A stretch of DNA of 64,000 nt from an uncultured Alphaproteobacteria bacterium (lineage in GTDB: Bacteria; Pseudomonadota; Alphaproteobacteria; HIMB59): the NCBI GenBank assembly GCA_902527045.1, contig CABZNL010000001.1, positions 109,750-173,749 on the forward strand. Reading direction: 5' to 3'. A program made the position numbers and the translations under genes. Under the pieces are notes generated by a model, which was given only the letters and a program-made list of their open reading frames with translations, had not been told where the DNA came from and made no database searches. This document shows, piece after piece, positions 44,006-52,950 of the stretch. The number at the start of each line of letters is the position of its first letter. Positions within the stretch are counted from its first letter, which is position 1.

Positions 44006-44485
44006 TTAATAATTATAATCCCAAAAAGGACTCCAAAAGAAATACATATCTTTTATAGGCATCTCTTTACAATCATTCATATAAACACTTAGTTTTATCT
44101 GTTCAGATAGAACAATTACTCTTTTTAAAAAATTAGATTTACTTAGCTCAACCTTGACATAAGTATCACCAAAGCTATATTCACTTTTAATTTGAGGGTA
44201 TTCAGAAATTATATCTTTTATAGCACTAAGTATTTGAGTATTTTCATTAATTCTAAAAAATTTATTTTTATCTCTATTTTCTACGTAAAAGAATGAGTTT
44301 CCTTTATGAAAAACTGTAAATAAATTTTTTGAAAAATATTGATATCTAAATTTTTCATCTTTTACTAAAAATAAACCCTGTTCTGTGTCACCATTTATAT
44401 GTACTTCCTCGAATAAGCATGACAGCTCTAACGCTAAAATATTTTTGCTTATAAAAAGTAAAATAAATAAATATGTAAATTTCAT
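44006..44485 (-). CDS. Exported protein of unknown function
   Basis: A 159-residue protein with a signal peptide (about 1-18). The stretch TEQGLFLVKDEKFRYQYFSKNLFTVFHKGNSFFYVEN has the strand pattern of LolA-type beta barrels (G.f....gk.R..y....l.i..g...y). Alphaproteobacteria often carry lolA next to ftsK, so a diverged LolA is possible, but I cannot prove it. Cys residues at SCLFEE and NDCKEM may form a disulfide. It overlaps YggS by 4 bp and is 1 bp from the winged-helix gene. Confidence 0.5.
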   Translation of the reverse strand: MKFTYLFILLFISKNILALELSCLFEEVHINGDTEQGLFLVKDEKFRYQYFSKNLFTVFHKGNSFFYVENRDKNKFFRINENTQILSAIKDIISEYPQIKSEYSFGDTYVKVELSKSNFLKRVIVLSEQIKLSVYMNDCKEMPIKDMYFFWSPFWDYNY

Positions 44486-45111
44486 GAAAATATAAAAGAA
44501 CCGACTCGTATAATATCACTGTTGAAATTTAATGCTGTTTTGTAATCATTACTCATACCCATACTCAATTTTAATTTTCTATTAAGACTGTCTCTTATCT
44601 CTTTCATTTCTTGAAAATATGGCGATGAATCTTCAGTATTTGGTGGGATGCACATTAACCCTTTGATATTCAGATTTTTTTTTAAAGAATAATGGTAAAG
44701 ATTATGCAATTCACTAATAGAGATACCTGATTTTTGTTCCTCACTTCCTATATTAACTTGAATGTAAAAATTTTTTGTGCGAACAGAATTTTTTGAAAGA
44801 TTTTTACTTACCTCATCAACTAAGGAAAACCTATCAATAGTTTGAATTGTATCAAAAATTTTTAGTGCTTTTTTTACTTTATTGGATTGAAGAGGGCCTA
44901 TCATGTGGATTTCCAAATTATATGAAACTAAGGATTTATATTTAAGTTCAGCTTCTTGTAATCTATTTTCTCCAAATAGTTTAAACCCCCTAGATATAAG
45001 ATCATTTACATCTTTTATAGTTTGATTTTTTGTAACAATAAGAAGCTGAGCAGTGTTGGAAATTTTTAAATCTTCTAATATTGTCTCAATACTTTCATTA
45101 TTAATGCTCAT
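44482..45111 (-). CDS. YggS/PLPBP family pyridoxal phosphate homeostasis protein
   Basis: A 209-residue PLP-binding TIM-barrel protein. The PLP Lys lies in LLIVTKNQTIKDV, then GENRLQEAELKY, HMIGPLQSNKVKKAL, IDRFSLVDEVSK, VNIGSEEQKSGI and LKLSMGMSNDYKTAL. It lacks enzymatic activity in known members and buffers PLP. Its length is slightly short (usual 220-235). It shares a 4-bp overlap with the exported protein gene. Confidence 0.95.
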   Translation of the reverse strand: MSINNESIETILEDLKISNTAQLLIVTKNQTIKDVNDLISRGFKLFGENRLQEAELKYKSLVSYNLEIHMIGPLQSNKVKKALKIFDTIQTIDRFSLVDEVSKNLSKNSVRTKNFYIQVNIGSEEQKSGISISELHNLYHYSLKKNLNIKGLMCIPPNTEDSSPYFQEMKEIRDSLNRKLKLSMGMSNDYKTALNFNSDIIRVGSFIFS

Positions 45112-45118
45112 AACTTTT

Positions 45119-46075
45119 TTAATAAAGACTGTATCTTTGGTCTAAATTTTTGCTTAAAAACTTTTTGTCATTATTTGATAGTTCGCCTTCAATATTTTCA
45201 TTTATCTTATTACTGGAAATAAAATTTTTAATATCTTCAATGTTTATATCAATTAACATACCGTATTGTTTCAAATGATACAAAATTTCTACCAAAATCT
45301 CTTGTGGGCTCTCTAATAGTTTATTGTAGGAAATAATTTTACCTTTAAATGAACTTATAACATTTTCATCTGTCCAAGATTTTACATTCACATTAAAATT
45401 TTTCCTATTTTCAAATACTTTAAAGGTTTTACTTTCTTGTTCCTTACTTAGATATTGTTGATTACTGAAATTAAATAATTCGTCATATGAAGCGTCAGAT
45501 GATTTGTATTTATTTTTGTATCTGAGAAGTAGATCTTCAGGTCTATTTATAAAATAGAAATAACAAAATGTAATATTTGGATATATAAAATAATTTTTTT
45601 GACTTGTTTCAAAAAAAGAAGCGCAAGAGTTTAAAAATAAATAATCGTTTTCAAGATCAAATAAAAGTAAATTTTGATATAGATTTGATTGAGTTAGAAA
45701 ATCGTTAAAATCAATATTTGACTCTTGCACATTTTTTTTTAAATTTGAAAGGCAATCATTTAAAGAATTAGAAAAACCCCTAATATTGAAAGAAGATTTT
45801 AAATTCTTAGAAAGATAAAAATCTAAAAAATTATTTATATATGAAAGATCTAAAAGGTCATAAGATATGTTCCAAATAATCTTTTTTTTGTAAAAGGCTG
45901 ATGGTAAGTTTGTAAGAATTTTTTGAGAGTTCTTTAATAGTAAAAAGAGATCAATTTTGTCATTCTTACTTAATTTTTGAATTAAATTATAAGCCTCATC
46001 AAATCTTTGATTTGAAACATAATCTTGGAATAATTTTAAATTATAATTTAGTTTAATTTTCTTTAATAAATTCAT
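45119..46075 (-). CDS. Putative degenerate sulfotransferase-like protein
   Basis: A 318-residue protein I cannot assign with certainty. The second half contains YFIYPNITFCYFYFINRPEDLLLRYKNKYKSSDASYDELFNFSNQ. This resembles the 'RdP.d...Sy..K...' 3'-phosphate region of sulfotransferases, followed by ENRKNFNVNVKSWTDENV and GKIISYNKLLESPQEILVEILYHL, like their 'N...H..SW.... V..i.YEdLl..P' part. The N-terminal PAPS loop (PRSGT) is not there, so activity is doubtful. It is divergent from a clear TPR-sulfotransferase with a 21-bp gap. It is otherwise mostly helical. Confidence 0.4.
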   Translation of the reverse strand: MNLLKKIKLNYNLKLFQDYVSNQRFDEAYNLIQKLSKNDKIDLFLLLKNSQKILTNLPSAFYKKKIIWNISYDLLDLSYINNFLDFYLSKNLKSSFNIRGFSNSLNDCLSNLKKNVQESNIDFNDFLTQSNLYQNLLLFDLENDYLFLNSCASFFETSQKNYFIYPNITFCYFYFINRPEDLLLRYKNKYKSSDASYDELFNFSNQQYLSKEQESKTFKVFENRKNFNVNVKSWTDENVISSFKGKIISYNKLLESPQEILVEILYHLKQYGMLIDINIEDIKNFISSNKINENIEGELSNNDKKFLSKNLDQRYSLY

Positions 46076-46096
46076 TACTGTATATATGCTTAAATT

Positions 46097-47680
46097 ATGA
46101 ATTTAGTGATGTCAAAAATAATAAATCTCATGAGAGAACAAAAATATAATTCCGCCGAATTAGAAATTAAACATCAGCTAAAAAAGAACCCACTTTCATT
46201 TAGTTTGAACAAAACCCATGCAGTGAATTTATTATGGCAAGAAAAATATAATTTAGCGATTGAAAGTTTTAATAAATGTTATCAGATTAATCCAAATGAC
46301 TATGACGTAAATATTAACTTAGCACTCCTGTTTAACAAAGTGCAGGATTACAAAACATCTATTGAATTTTCCGAAAAAGCCTTAGCGATTGATCCGAGTA
46401 AACCAGAAGTTTATCATAATTTGGCTGAGAGTTATTTTTATATAAATAACCTTAAATTGGCCGAGGAATATATTTTAAAATCCATAGAGTTAAGAGGTGG
46501 AATAGACACAATGGAAATTTTCAATTTCAAAGACACATTAAACATATACACCGATGTTCTATTCTCAAAAGGAGATGAAGATCAGTTTAAAAGTGTTTGT
46601 ACAAGTCTCCTTAATAAGGGTGTTTTCTTAGGTGATATTTTTAGAAAATTATTTAGATTTGATAAAAATGCTATTTCTAAGGATCATCTAAAATATTTGG
46701 ATGATATTTTAATTTCTATTGATGATCATAAAAATTTAACAGAACGCAATATAACTAAAGCTAATATCTATTCCTGTCTAGCAGAGTATAATCAGAAACT
46801 AGATAAAAAGCTTTCTGGTAAATATTATGTTCTATCAAACAAACTAATCTCAGAAGTTCAAAGATATTCATTATATGATCGTCAGGTTTTTGCTAAAAAT
46901 GCAATAGAGTTTTTTGAAAACCCAGAACTAGAAAAAGAATCTCATAATTTCCCATCTGATTTAGGAGAAGGTTTAATATTTATAATTGGTATGCCCAGAT
47001 CGGGTACATCTCTCACTGAGTCTATAATTTCAACCGCTGAAAATTGTGTTGTGGGTGGCGAAAAAGTTTTTTTTGCGAGCCAGTGTAGTTCTATAATGCA
47101 ACAATATGTAAATGGAGACATAGATTTTGAAAATTTATTTCAACTTGGTCAACGTTATTTAGATATAATTGACATTCAGCGACAAGGAAAAAAATTTTAT
47201 GTCGACAAACTCCCTCAAAATTATCTTTACTACAAATTTATAAAAAAAAGCCTCCCACATGCCAAATTTATACACGTGCACAGGGACCCATGGGATAACG
47301 CAATCTCGCTTTTTAAACAATACTATGTGAAGGAAATAACGTATTCGTCTTCTTTTTTTGGAATATCATTAGAATATGCAAACTACGAACATCTTATGAA
47401 TAAATGGAAGTCCGAAGAGAATCATAGAATTCTTGATATAGACTACAAAGATTTAGTCACAAACACAGATGTTGTTGCAAACGAAATTTGGAGTTTTTGT
47501 AATATTCCAGGAAAATATAATAAATCTAAACGCCCTAATCATTTTTCTCAAACAGCTAGCAAACATCAAGTTCGGCAAGAAATATATACTACATCTCTTG
47601 AAAAAAAGGAGTTTGCTGAATTTAAAGATGAATTTCTTGAAAATCTTAACAATCAAAGATCCTATTGGGAAAATAGCTGA
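46097..47680 (+). CDS. TPR-repeat sulfotransferase
   Basis: A 527-residue protein. Residues 1-135 are TPR units (NKTHAVNLLWQEKYNLAIESFNKCYQINP, VYHNLAESYFYINNLKLAEEYI). From about 293 there is a sulfotransferase domain with the 5'-phosphosulfate loop GLIFIIGMPRSGTSLTESII, then GGEKVFF, VDKLPQNYLYYKFI and KFIHVHRDPWDNAISLFKQYY (3'-phosphate loop with Arg-Asp-Pro and Ser). It uses PAPS to sulfate a glycan, lipid or protein. The TPR may bind the acceptor. It is divergent from a degenerate relative. Confidence 0.9.
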   Translation: MNLVMSKIINLMREQKYNSAELEIKHQLKKNPLSFSLNKTHAVNLLWQEKYNLAIESFNKCYQINPNDYDVNINLALLFNKVQDYKTSIEFSEKALAIDPSKPEVYHNLAESYFYINNLKLAEEYILKSIELRGGIDTMEIFNFKDTLNIYTDVLFSKGDEDQFKSVCTSLLNKGVFLGDIFRKLFRFDKNAISKDHLKYLDDILISIDDHKNLTERNITKANIYSCLAEYNQKLDKKLSGKYYVLSNKLISEVQRYSLYDRQVFAKNAIEFFENPELEKESHNFPSDLGEGLIFIIGMPRSGTSLTESIISTAENCVVGGEKVFFASQCSSIMQQYVNGDIDFENLFQLGQRYLDIIDIQRQGKKFYVDKLPQNYLYYKFIKKSLPHAKFIHVHRDPWDNAISLFKQYYVKEITYSSSFFGISLEYANYEHLMNKWKSEENHRILDIDYKDLVTNTDVVANEIWSFCNIPGKYNKSKRPNHFSQTASKHQVRQEIYTTSLEKKEFAEFKDEFLENLNNQRSYWENS

Positions 47681-47690
47681 AATAATAATT

Positions 47691-47706
47691 GTTGCAAAAT
47701 TGCAAC
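47691..47706. promoter_or_regulatory. Inverted repeat GTTGCAA-AA-TTGCAAC
   Basis: Seven-base arms with a two-base centre lie 10 bp after the sulfotransferase stop and 120 bp before the porin ATG. It is not followed by a T-tract, so a transcription-factor site is likelier than a terminator. The regulator is unknown. Confidence 0.45.
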
Positions 47707-47777
47707 AGTTTTGCGAAATATATTGAATTTATTGATTTTTAGATATTCTTAGTCACCTTAATTAATATTATTCTCTA

Positions 47778-47793
47778 AGTTTTAATTAAAACT
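47778..47793. promoter_or_regulatory. Perfect 16-bp palindrome in the porin leader
   Basis: AGTTTTAATTAAAACT reads identically on both strands and sits 32 bp before the ATG, upstream of the AAGGAAT-type ribosome binding site. It may be an operator overlapping the promoter or a leader element. AT-rich sequence raises the chance background. Confidence 0.35.
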
Positions 47794-47825
47794 AAAAACT
47801 AATAATTAAGAAAGGAATAATTATT

Positions 47826-48794
47826 ATGAAAAAACTACTAATCGCAATCTCTGCAATTGCTGCAGCTGTTGGTTTTACAGCGAAAGCTAATGCAGATATT
47901 TCCGTTGCTGGTTCGTCAAATGCTGCGTATTTGTCAACAGCTGGTAACGGTGATGATGAAGAATTAGCAATTGGAACAACTGTTGATTTTTCTATGTCTA
48001 CAACAACTAGCGGTGGTCTTGGTATCTCTGCTGGTTTATCACTATCTACAGACTATGACTCTAACAATGGTTCTGTTGCTACTGGCGGTAGAACTGCAAC
48101 CTTCACAACTGGTGGAGCAACAATCGTAGTTGGTGACGTTGAGATCTCTGACACTATCGGTTCAGTTGGTGGCGTAGTAAACGGTCCACTAGATGATGCT
48201 AGTGACTTAAGCTCAAGTGTTGCAACAGGCTTCCTAGACGACGATGGTATGGGTGTTGAGTTAACAACAGCAATGGGCGACGCTTCATTAAATATCTCAT
48301 TCGTATCAAACGATAGAGTTGACAACCATGGTGCATTAAACAGTTCAACATCTGGTGAAGACTCTGCAATGTCAGCTTCTATCACAATGCCATTGGGTGA
48401 TTACTCATTTACACTTGGTGTAGCAGACTCAGACTCAGGTGAATCATCATCTGGTGCATCTGCAACTGCATCAATTGGTGGTGGTACACTTACTGTTGGT
48501 TACTCAAACCAAACATTAATCGCTTCTGGTAACGCTAGCTTGTCAACTGCTGGTGACTCAGAAGTAGTAGGTGCTACATACGTAATGTCTATGGATGCAG
48601 ACACAACTATTTCATTAGGTTATCAGTCAGCTAAAGATGCTGATAGTGAATCACACACACAAACGGATCTTTCAGTAGAAAGAGCTATGGGTGGTGGTGC
48701 AACTGTGTACTTAGACCTAAGAAACTTAGATGGCGACACAGCTGCTAACGCAGACGGTACAGCTATTGCTTTCGGTACATCTGTAGCATTCTAA
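47826..48794 (+). CDS. Porin-like major outer-membrane protein
   Basis: A 322-residue protein with a signal peptide (MKKLLIAISAIAAAVGFTAK, then ANA, cleavage near residue 23). The mature part is Gly/Ser/Thr/Asp-rich, with alternating beta strands such as GGLGISAGLSLSTDYDSNNG, ASLNISFVSNDRV, DTTISLGYQSAKDAD and a C-terminal Phe (GTSVAF), the OMP insertion signal. It resembles alphaproteobacterial porins of the Gram-negative porin type. The codon use is richer in C and G than its neighbours, with a strong leader and a perfect terminator, so it is probably among the most highly expressed genes here. The pore's substrate is unknown. Confidence 0.85.
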   Translation: MKKLLIAISAIAAAVGFTAKANADISVAGSSNAAYLSTAGNGDDEELAIGTTVDFSMSTTTSGGLGISAGLSLSTDYDSNNGSVATGGRTATFTTGGATIVVGDVEISDTIGSVGGVVNGPLDDASDLSSSVATGFLDDDGMGVELTTAMGDASLNISFVSNDRVDNHGALNSSTSGEDSAMSASITMPLGDYSFTLGVADSDSGESSSGASATASIGGGTLTVGYSNQTLIASGNASLSTAGDSEVVGATYVMSMDADTTISLGYQSAKDADSESHTQTDLSVERAMGGGATVYLDLRNLDGDTAANADGTAIAFGTSVAF

Positions 48795-48817
48795 TTTAGA
48801 TTAGATTATTACAATTT

Positions 48818-48852
48818 AAACCAGGTAGGTTATATACCTACCTGGTTTTTTT
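48818..48852 (+). terminator. Rho-independent terminator after the porin gene
   Basis: A perfect 13-bp stem, AAACCAGGTAGGT with ACCTACCTGGTTT, around the loop TATAT, followed by a T-run. It starts 24 bases after the porin stop. Confidence 0.93.
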
Positions 48853-48896
48853 ATTTCTACCTTGTATTAAATTTTCAAATTAAATAATATTATGCG

Positions 48897-49502
48897 ATGA
48901 TTAAGTTATCCTTGACGCTTTTTGTGATAGTTTTTCTTCAATCATGCAGTAAAGGCCTATTTGACGGAAACGTACAAAAAAATATGGAGGCAATGGATAA
49001 GATACATGGAGTTTGTAACAATCCTTACAGAGAATACAGCAAAGCCCAGAGAAAAATTTGTGAAGATAAAGAAAGAGCTGCAGGCCCAGATGGTGAAATT
49101 GGGGATCCATTAAATATCTCACAAATGATTAGAGATTTCAGAAGTGGCGGCTCAAGTACTCAGTATAAGGGAACATCCATGTCTATAAATAAAAATCTTT
49201 GGGAAGCCTCGTTAATCATGTTAGATAAATATCCGTTAGATATTGTTGACTCTCAAGGTGGGTTTATTTCGACAGGTTGGATAACTGAAAAAGAAAGTCC
49301 AAATCAAAGATGTTTAATTAAAGTTAATATTACTAGTCAAGAATTGTTATCTAACGGTGCAAAAGTGAAATTACTTTGTGAACAAAAGGAATTGGATGTT
49401 TGGTATCAAGATGAAATTTCTTATACTAATGAAGAAAAAAATCTGACATTAAAGATATTGGATATTGCTAATGAACTCAGTTTAATTGATAAACTCTCTT
49501 AA
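48897..49502 (+). CDS. DUF3576 lipoprotein
   Basis: A 201-residue lipoprotein: signal with lipobox-like LQSC (Cys17), then a domain with SMSINKNLWEASLIMLDKYPLDIVDSQGGFISTGWI and RCLIKVNITSQELLSNGAKVKL, matching DUF3576. In many alphaproteobacteria this gene lies directly before leuS, as here. The function is unknown; the link to lptE downstream suggests an envelope role (inference). Confidence 0.85.
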   Translation: MIKLSLTLFVIVFLQSCSKGLFDGNVQKNMEAMDKIHGVCNNPYREYSKAQRKICEDKERAAGPDGEIGDPLNISQMIRDFRSGGSSTQYKGTSMSINKNLWEASLIMLDKYPLDIVDSQGGFISTGWITEKESPNQRCLIKVNITSQELLSNGAKVKLLCEQKELDVWYQDEISYTNEEKNLTLKILDIANELSLIDKLS

Positions 49503-49511
49503 ACTTTATTG

Positions 49512-51875
49512 ATGTCAAAAAAATACATACTAGAAATGTTTCCTTATCCATCTGGAAATATTCACATGGGCCATGTAAGAAATTATGTAATTGGTGACAT
49601 ATGTGCCCGATATCACAAACTTAAAGGAGATGAGGTAATTCATCCTATGGGATGGGATGCGTTTGGCCTGCCTGCAGAGAATGCAGCTATTCAGTTTAAT
49701 ACACACCCTCAAGATTGGACCTTAAAAAATATTCAAAATATGAAAAGCCAGTTGAAAAAACTCGATTTGGATTTGGATTGGGAAAAAGAATTATCAACAT
49801 GCGAAAAAAACTACTACCAGTGTCAGCAAGAGCTTTTTATTGATTTTTATAATTCAGGTCTTGCATATAAAAAAGATGCTCTGGTCAATTGGGACCCAGA
49901 AGATCAAACTGTCTTGGCAAATGAGCAAGTCATAGATGGAAAAGGATGGAGAACTGGGGCAGTTGTGGAACAAAAAATATTATCTCAGTGGTTCTTTAAA
50001 ATTACAAATTATGCTGAAGAGCTTTTGCATGGCTTAGATGAATTAACATTGTGGCCAGAAAAAGTAAAGACCATGCAAAAAAATTGGATAGGAAAGTCTA
50101 TAGGTGCTGAAATAAATTTCGAAATTTTTGAAAAAAATGATCAGTTAAATATATTCACAACAAGGCCCGATACAATTTATGGAGCAACATTTATAGCAAT
50201 ATCTGTTAATCATAAACTTGTTGGCAAATATCTAAATAATAATGAAATTAATAATATAAAAAAGACCTTCGCACAAAGCACTGATGAAAAGGAAAAGATA
50301 GGTTTTCTTACGGGTATAGAATGCAAACATCCAATTAATAATAAAAAGTTACCTGTTTATATTGCAAATTTTGTTTTAGACAACTATGGGGAGGGCGCAA
50401 TTTTTGGATGTCCTGCACACGACGAAAGAGATTATGAGTTTGCAATCAAATATAATCTTCAAATTATAAAAGTTATTGAATGCGATGACGATCAATTGCC
50501 TTTTACACAGGATGGGAAATTAATTAATTCTCCTTTAGTTGATGGACTAAAAAAAACTGAGGCTATTATTAAAATAACCAATTATTTTGAAGAAAAAAAT
50601 ATTGGGAAAAGATCTATAAATTACAAGTTGAGAGATTGGGGCGTTTCAAGACAAAGATATTGGGGTTGCCCTATTCCAGTCATATACTATGAAGACGGAT
50701 CGTACCGTGTTTTAGAAAAATCTGAGCTGCCAGTATTACTTCCATATGATGTAGATTTAAATGGTAAAGGAAATGCTTTGTTAAACCATGATAATTGGAG
50801 GAAAATTATTTGCCCTAAAACAAAAAAGATAGCTTTTAGGGAAACAGATACTCTTGATACTTTTGTAGACTCTTCTTGGTATTATATAAGGTTTCTAGAT
50901 AACAAACTTGGTACGCCATTTAACCCTCAAAGAGTGGATGAATATTTACCAGTAGATAAATATATAGGTGGCATAGAACATGCGATACTTCATCTTTTAT
51001 ACTCGCGTTTTTTTATGAAAGCGCTTAGAGATATCTATAAACTTAAGGTGAATGAACCGTTTCAACAGCTTTTTACACAGGGAATGATAACACATAAAAC
51101 TTACAGAACTCAAAAAAATGAATGGGTGATGCCAAAGGATGTTATCTCTGATCGAGGGAAGCTTATAAGAGATAAAACTAGGGAAACCATTGAGGAAGGA
51201 CCAAGTGAGAAGATGTCAAAATCTAAAAAAAATGTTATCGAACCTGATGAGATCCTTTCAAATTATGGTATAGACGCCACAAGAATTTTTATGATTTCAG
51301 ACTCACCGCCAGATAGAGAACTTGAATGGACAGATGAAGGGATTCAGAGCTCTAAAAATTTAATCAGGAGGATAGAAAGATATTTTACAATTAATAAAAC
51401 AAGTCTCAAAGAGGATACTGAAAAAATGGTTGAGAAGTTTGTAAATAATATAGAAAAAAATATTTTAAACTTTTCTTTGAATAAATGTGTTGCAGATATC
51501 TACACACTTTTTAATTATCTAGAAAAAGAAAAGATATATTTAAATAATAATGAAATAAGTAAAAAAATTCTTATATGCTTACACCCTATTGTACCCAAAA
51601 TGTCTTCAAACTTAAGCAAAAGGTTATTTAATGATGATATAATTACTAAATGGCCAAATATAAATAATATGCTGCTCATAGAAAATAGTATCAATTTACC
51701 GATACAGATACAGGGGAAGTTAGTAACAACAATAGAAACAGAAAAGGGTTATTTGGAAAAAGATATTTTAAAGTCAATATATAAAATTGATAAAATTAAG
51801 AATAAGTTACATGATAGAAAGGTAGTCAAAATAATTAATGTTCAAGATAAAATTATCAATATTATTACTGATTAG
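49512..51875 (+). CDS. leuS: Leucyl-tRNA synthetase, lacking the usual N-terminal extension
   Basis: A class I synthetase of 787 residues: HMGH in [18 protein letters not shown] (HIGH), editing-domain region [12 protein letters not shown] with the downstream [20 protein letters not shown], and KMSKSKKN near 570. The usual first ~30 residues (YNPKEIEKKWQ...W) are missing: the coding start is at [11 protein letters not shown] and an in-frame stop lies just upstream at 49500. The start is ATG 49512, with TTG 49509 as alternative. It overlaps lptE by 38 bp. Confidence 0.96.
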   Translation: MSKKYILEMFPYPSGNIHMGHVRNYVIGDICARYHKLKGDEVIHPMGWDAFGLPAENAAIQFNTHPQDWTLKNIQNMKSQLKKLDLDLDWEKELSTCEKNYYQCQQELFIDFYNSGLAYKKDALVNWDPEDQTVLANEQVIDGKGWRTGAVVEQKILSQWFFKITNYAEELLHGLDELTLWPEKVKTMQKNWIGKSIGAEINFEIFEKNDQLNIFTTRPDTIYGATFIAISVNHKLVGKYLNNNEINNIKKTFAQSTDEKEKIGFLTGIECKHPINNKKLPVYIANFVLDNYGEGAIFGCPAHDERDYEFAIKYNLQIIKVIECDDDQLPFTQDGKLINSPLVDGLKKTEAIIKITNYFEEKNIGKRSINYKLRDWGVSRQRYWGCPIPVIYYEDGSYRVLEKSELPVLLPYDVDLNGKGNALLNHDNWRKIICPKTKKIAFRETDTLDTFVDSSWYYIRFLDNKLGTPFNPQRVDEYLPVDKYIGGIEHAILHLLYSRFFMKALRDIYKLKVNEPFQQLFTQGMITHKTYRTQKNEWVMPKDVISDRGKLIRDKTRETIEEGPSEKMSKSKKNVIEPDEILSNYGIDATRIFMISDSPPDRELEWTDEGIQSSKNLIRRIERYFTINKTSLKEDTEKMVEKFVNNIEKNILNFSLNKCVADIYTLFNYLEKEKIYLNNNEISKKILICLHPIVPKMSSNLSKRLFNDDIITKWPNINNMLLIENSINLPIQIQGKLVTTIETEKGYLEKDILKSIYKIDKIKNKLHDRKVVKIINVQDKIINIITD

Positions 51876-52326
51876 TTCTATTTTTTTGTCATGTACAAAA
51901 AATAATGTAGACTATAAAGATGTAAGGTATTCAATTGGTTATATAAGTGGTGAATACTATGGGTTAATATTAAAAAACCTATTAACCAATAATTTATCGA
52001 ACTTTGGGCTGTACGATAAAAATTCAAATTATAGAATTGAGTCATCTATATCTCACAGTTCAGAATTGTTCATAACAAATATTGATAACACATCTGATAG
52101 GATGAATGTAAAAAGCACTTTAGTTATTAAGGTTTACAATACAAAGTTTAAATGCGTAACTTATAAATTTAACAAAGATGTTTCTCAGTTTTATATATTT
52201 GCAAAGAGCGACAGGTATATAAGTAATAACAGGGCAGAGAAAAAAATTAAGGAAGAAAATACTGAGGGACTTGTAAAAAATTTTATAAATAAACTCATGA
52301 TATCTGAAAATAGATGCTTAAAATAA
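51838..52326 (+). CDS. lptE: LPS assembly lipoprotein LptE-like
   Basis: A 162-residue lipoprotein with a signal ending IFLSC (Cys19) and a domain containing [37 protein letters not shown] and [24 protein letters not shown]. That is the LptE-type 'L...L.....y.l......' then 'R......' beta layout. Identity rests on the leuS-lptE-holA order; the sequence is diverged. It would form the outer-membrane LPS translocon with LptD. It starts 38 bp inside leuS. Confidence 0.75.
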   Translation: MFKIKLSILLLISSIFLSCTKNNVDYKDVRYSIGYISGEYYGLILKNLLTNNLSNFGLYDKNSNYRIESSISHSSELFITNIDNTSDRMNVKSTLVIKVYNTKFKCVTYKFNKDVSQFYIFAKSDRYISNNRAEKKIKEENTEGLVKNFINKLMISENRCLK

Positions 52327-52950
52327 ATGAATAATATAAGAGTAATTAAAGATTTTATTGAGAACAATAGTAATTCTAAGCTTTTAATTAATATGGTTAG
52401 CGAAGAGATAAGTTTTTTTTATTTATATCTCATTGAGTCAGAGGCAAGTATAAAGAAAATAAAATTATATTATAAAGATAATTTAGTCGAAGAAAGATTT
52501 GATAATCTATTTGAAATTGATGAACTAGATATATATTTCTCAAATAACAAAAGAATGATTGAGAGATATATTGCTTCAAACAATAGATGTATTATATTTA
52601 CTGACTATAAAAATTATAAAAATTATTCTAAAAATTTTTTATTGGTCAATGGTTATAATTATCAGAGAGATATAGAGTATTACTTGAATAATATTCTAGA
52701 AATTAACAATTTAGATATTATAGATTTTTGCAAGGGTTCCCCTCATTTAGCATTCTCAGAGATATCAAAATATATAGTTAATAGCACAAATTATATTAAA
52801 GAAAACAGGATTAAGGAAAAGAGTAATTTTATACTAGAAATAAGAAAGATGATTTTTGATTTAAAAAGAAAGCAAAAAGATCCAAGGGAAATTTATAACT
52901 ATCTCAAACAAGAAGTAAAATATAAAAAATTTAGTTTTTTAGCTTATTAA
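52327..52950 (+). CDS. holA: DNA polymerase III delta subunit-like (HolA), highly reduced
   Basis: A 207-residue protein at the position of holA in alphaproteobacteria. Features fit delta weakly: IASNNRCIIFTDYKNYKN for the 'iv......k..k..l..' strand and later helices with KGSPHLAFSEISKYI. Known HolA proteins are 320-350 residues with an AAA+-like core and a clamp-binding N-terminus; here the N-terminus is much reduced. It follows lptE by no gap and overlaps parB (convergent) by 20 bp. The call is mainly from position. Confidence 0.5.
   Translation: MNNIRVIKDFIENNSNSKLLINMVSEEISFFYLYLIESEASIKKIKLYYKDNLVEERFDNLFEIDELDIYFSNNKRMIERYIASNNRCIIFTDYKNYKNYSKNFLLVNGYNYQRDIEYYLNNILEINNLDIIDFCKGSPHLAFSEISKYIVNSTNYIKENRIKEKSNFILEIRKMIFDLKRKQKDPREIYNYLKQEVKYKKFSFLAY

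Noticed and set aside
47691..47706. GTTGCAA inverted repeat as the terminator of the sulfotransferase gene
   Set aside because: No T-tract follows and the stem is only 7 bp with a 2-base centre, too tight for a hairpin loop.
48053..48385. Minus-strand open frame of about 110 codons inside the porin gene
   Set aside because: Shadow caused by the porin's codon bias; no start signal and no recognisable protein.
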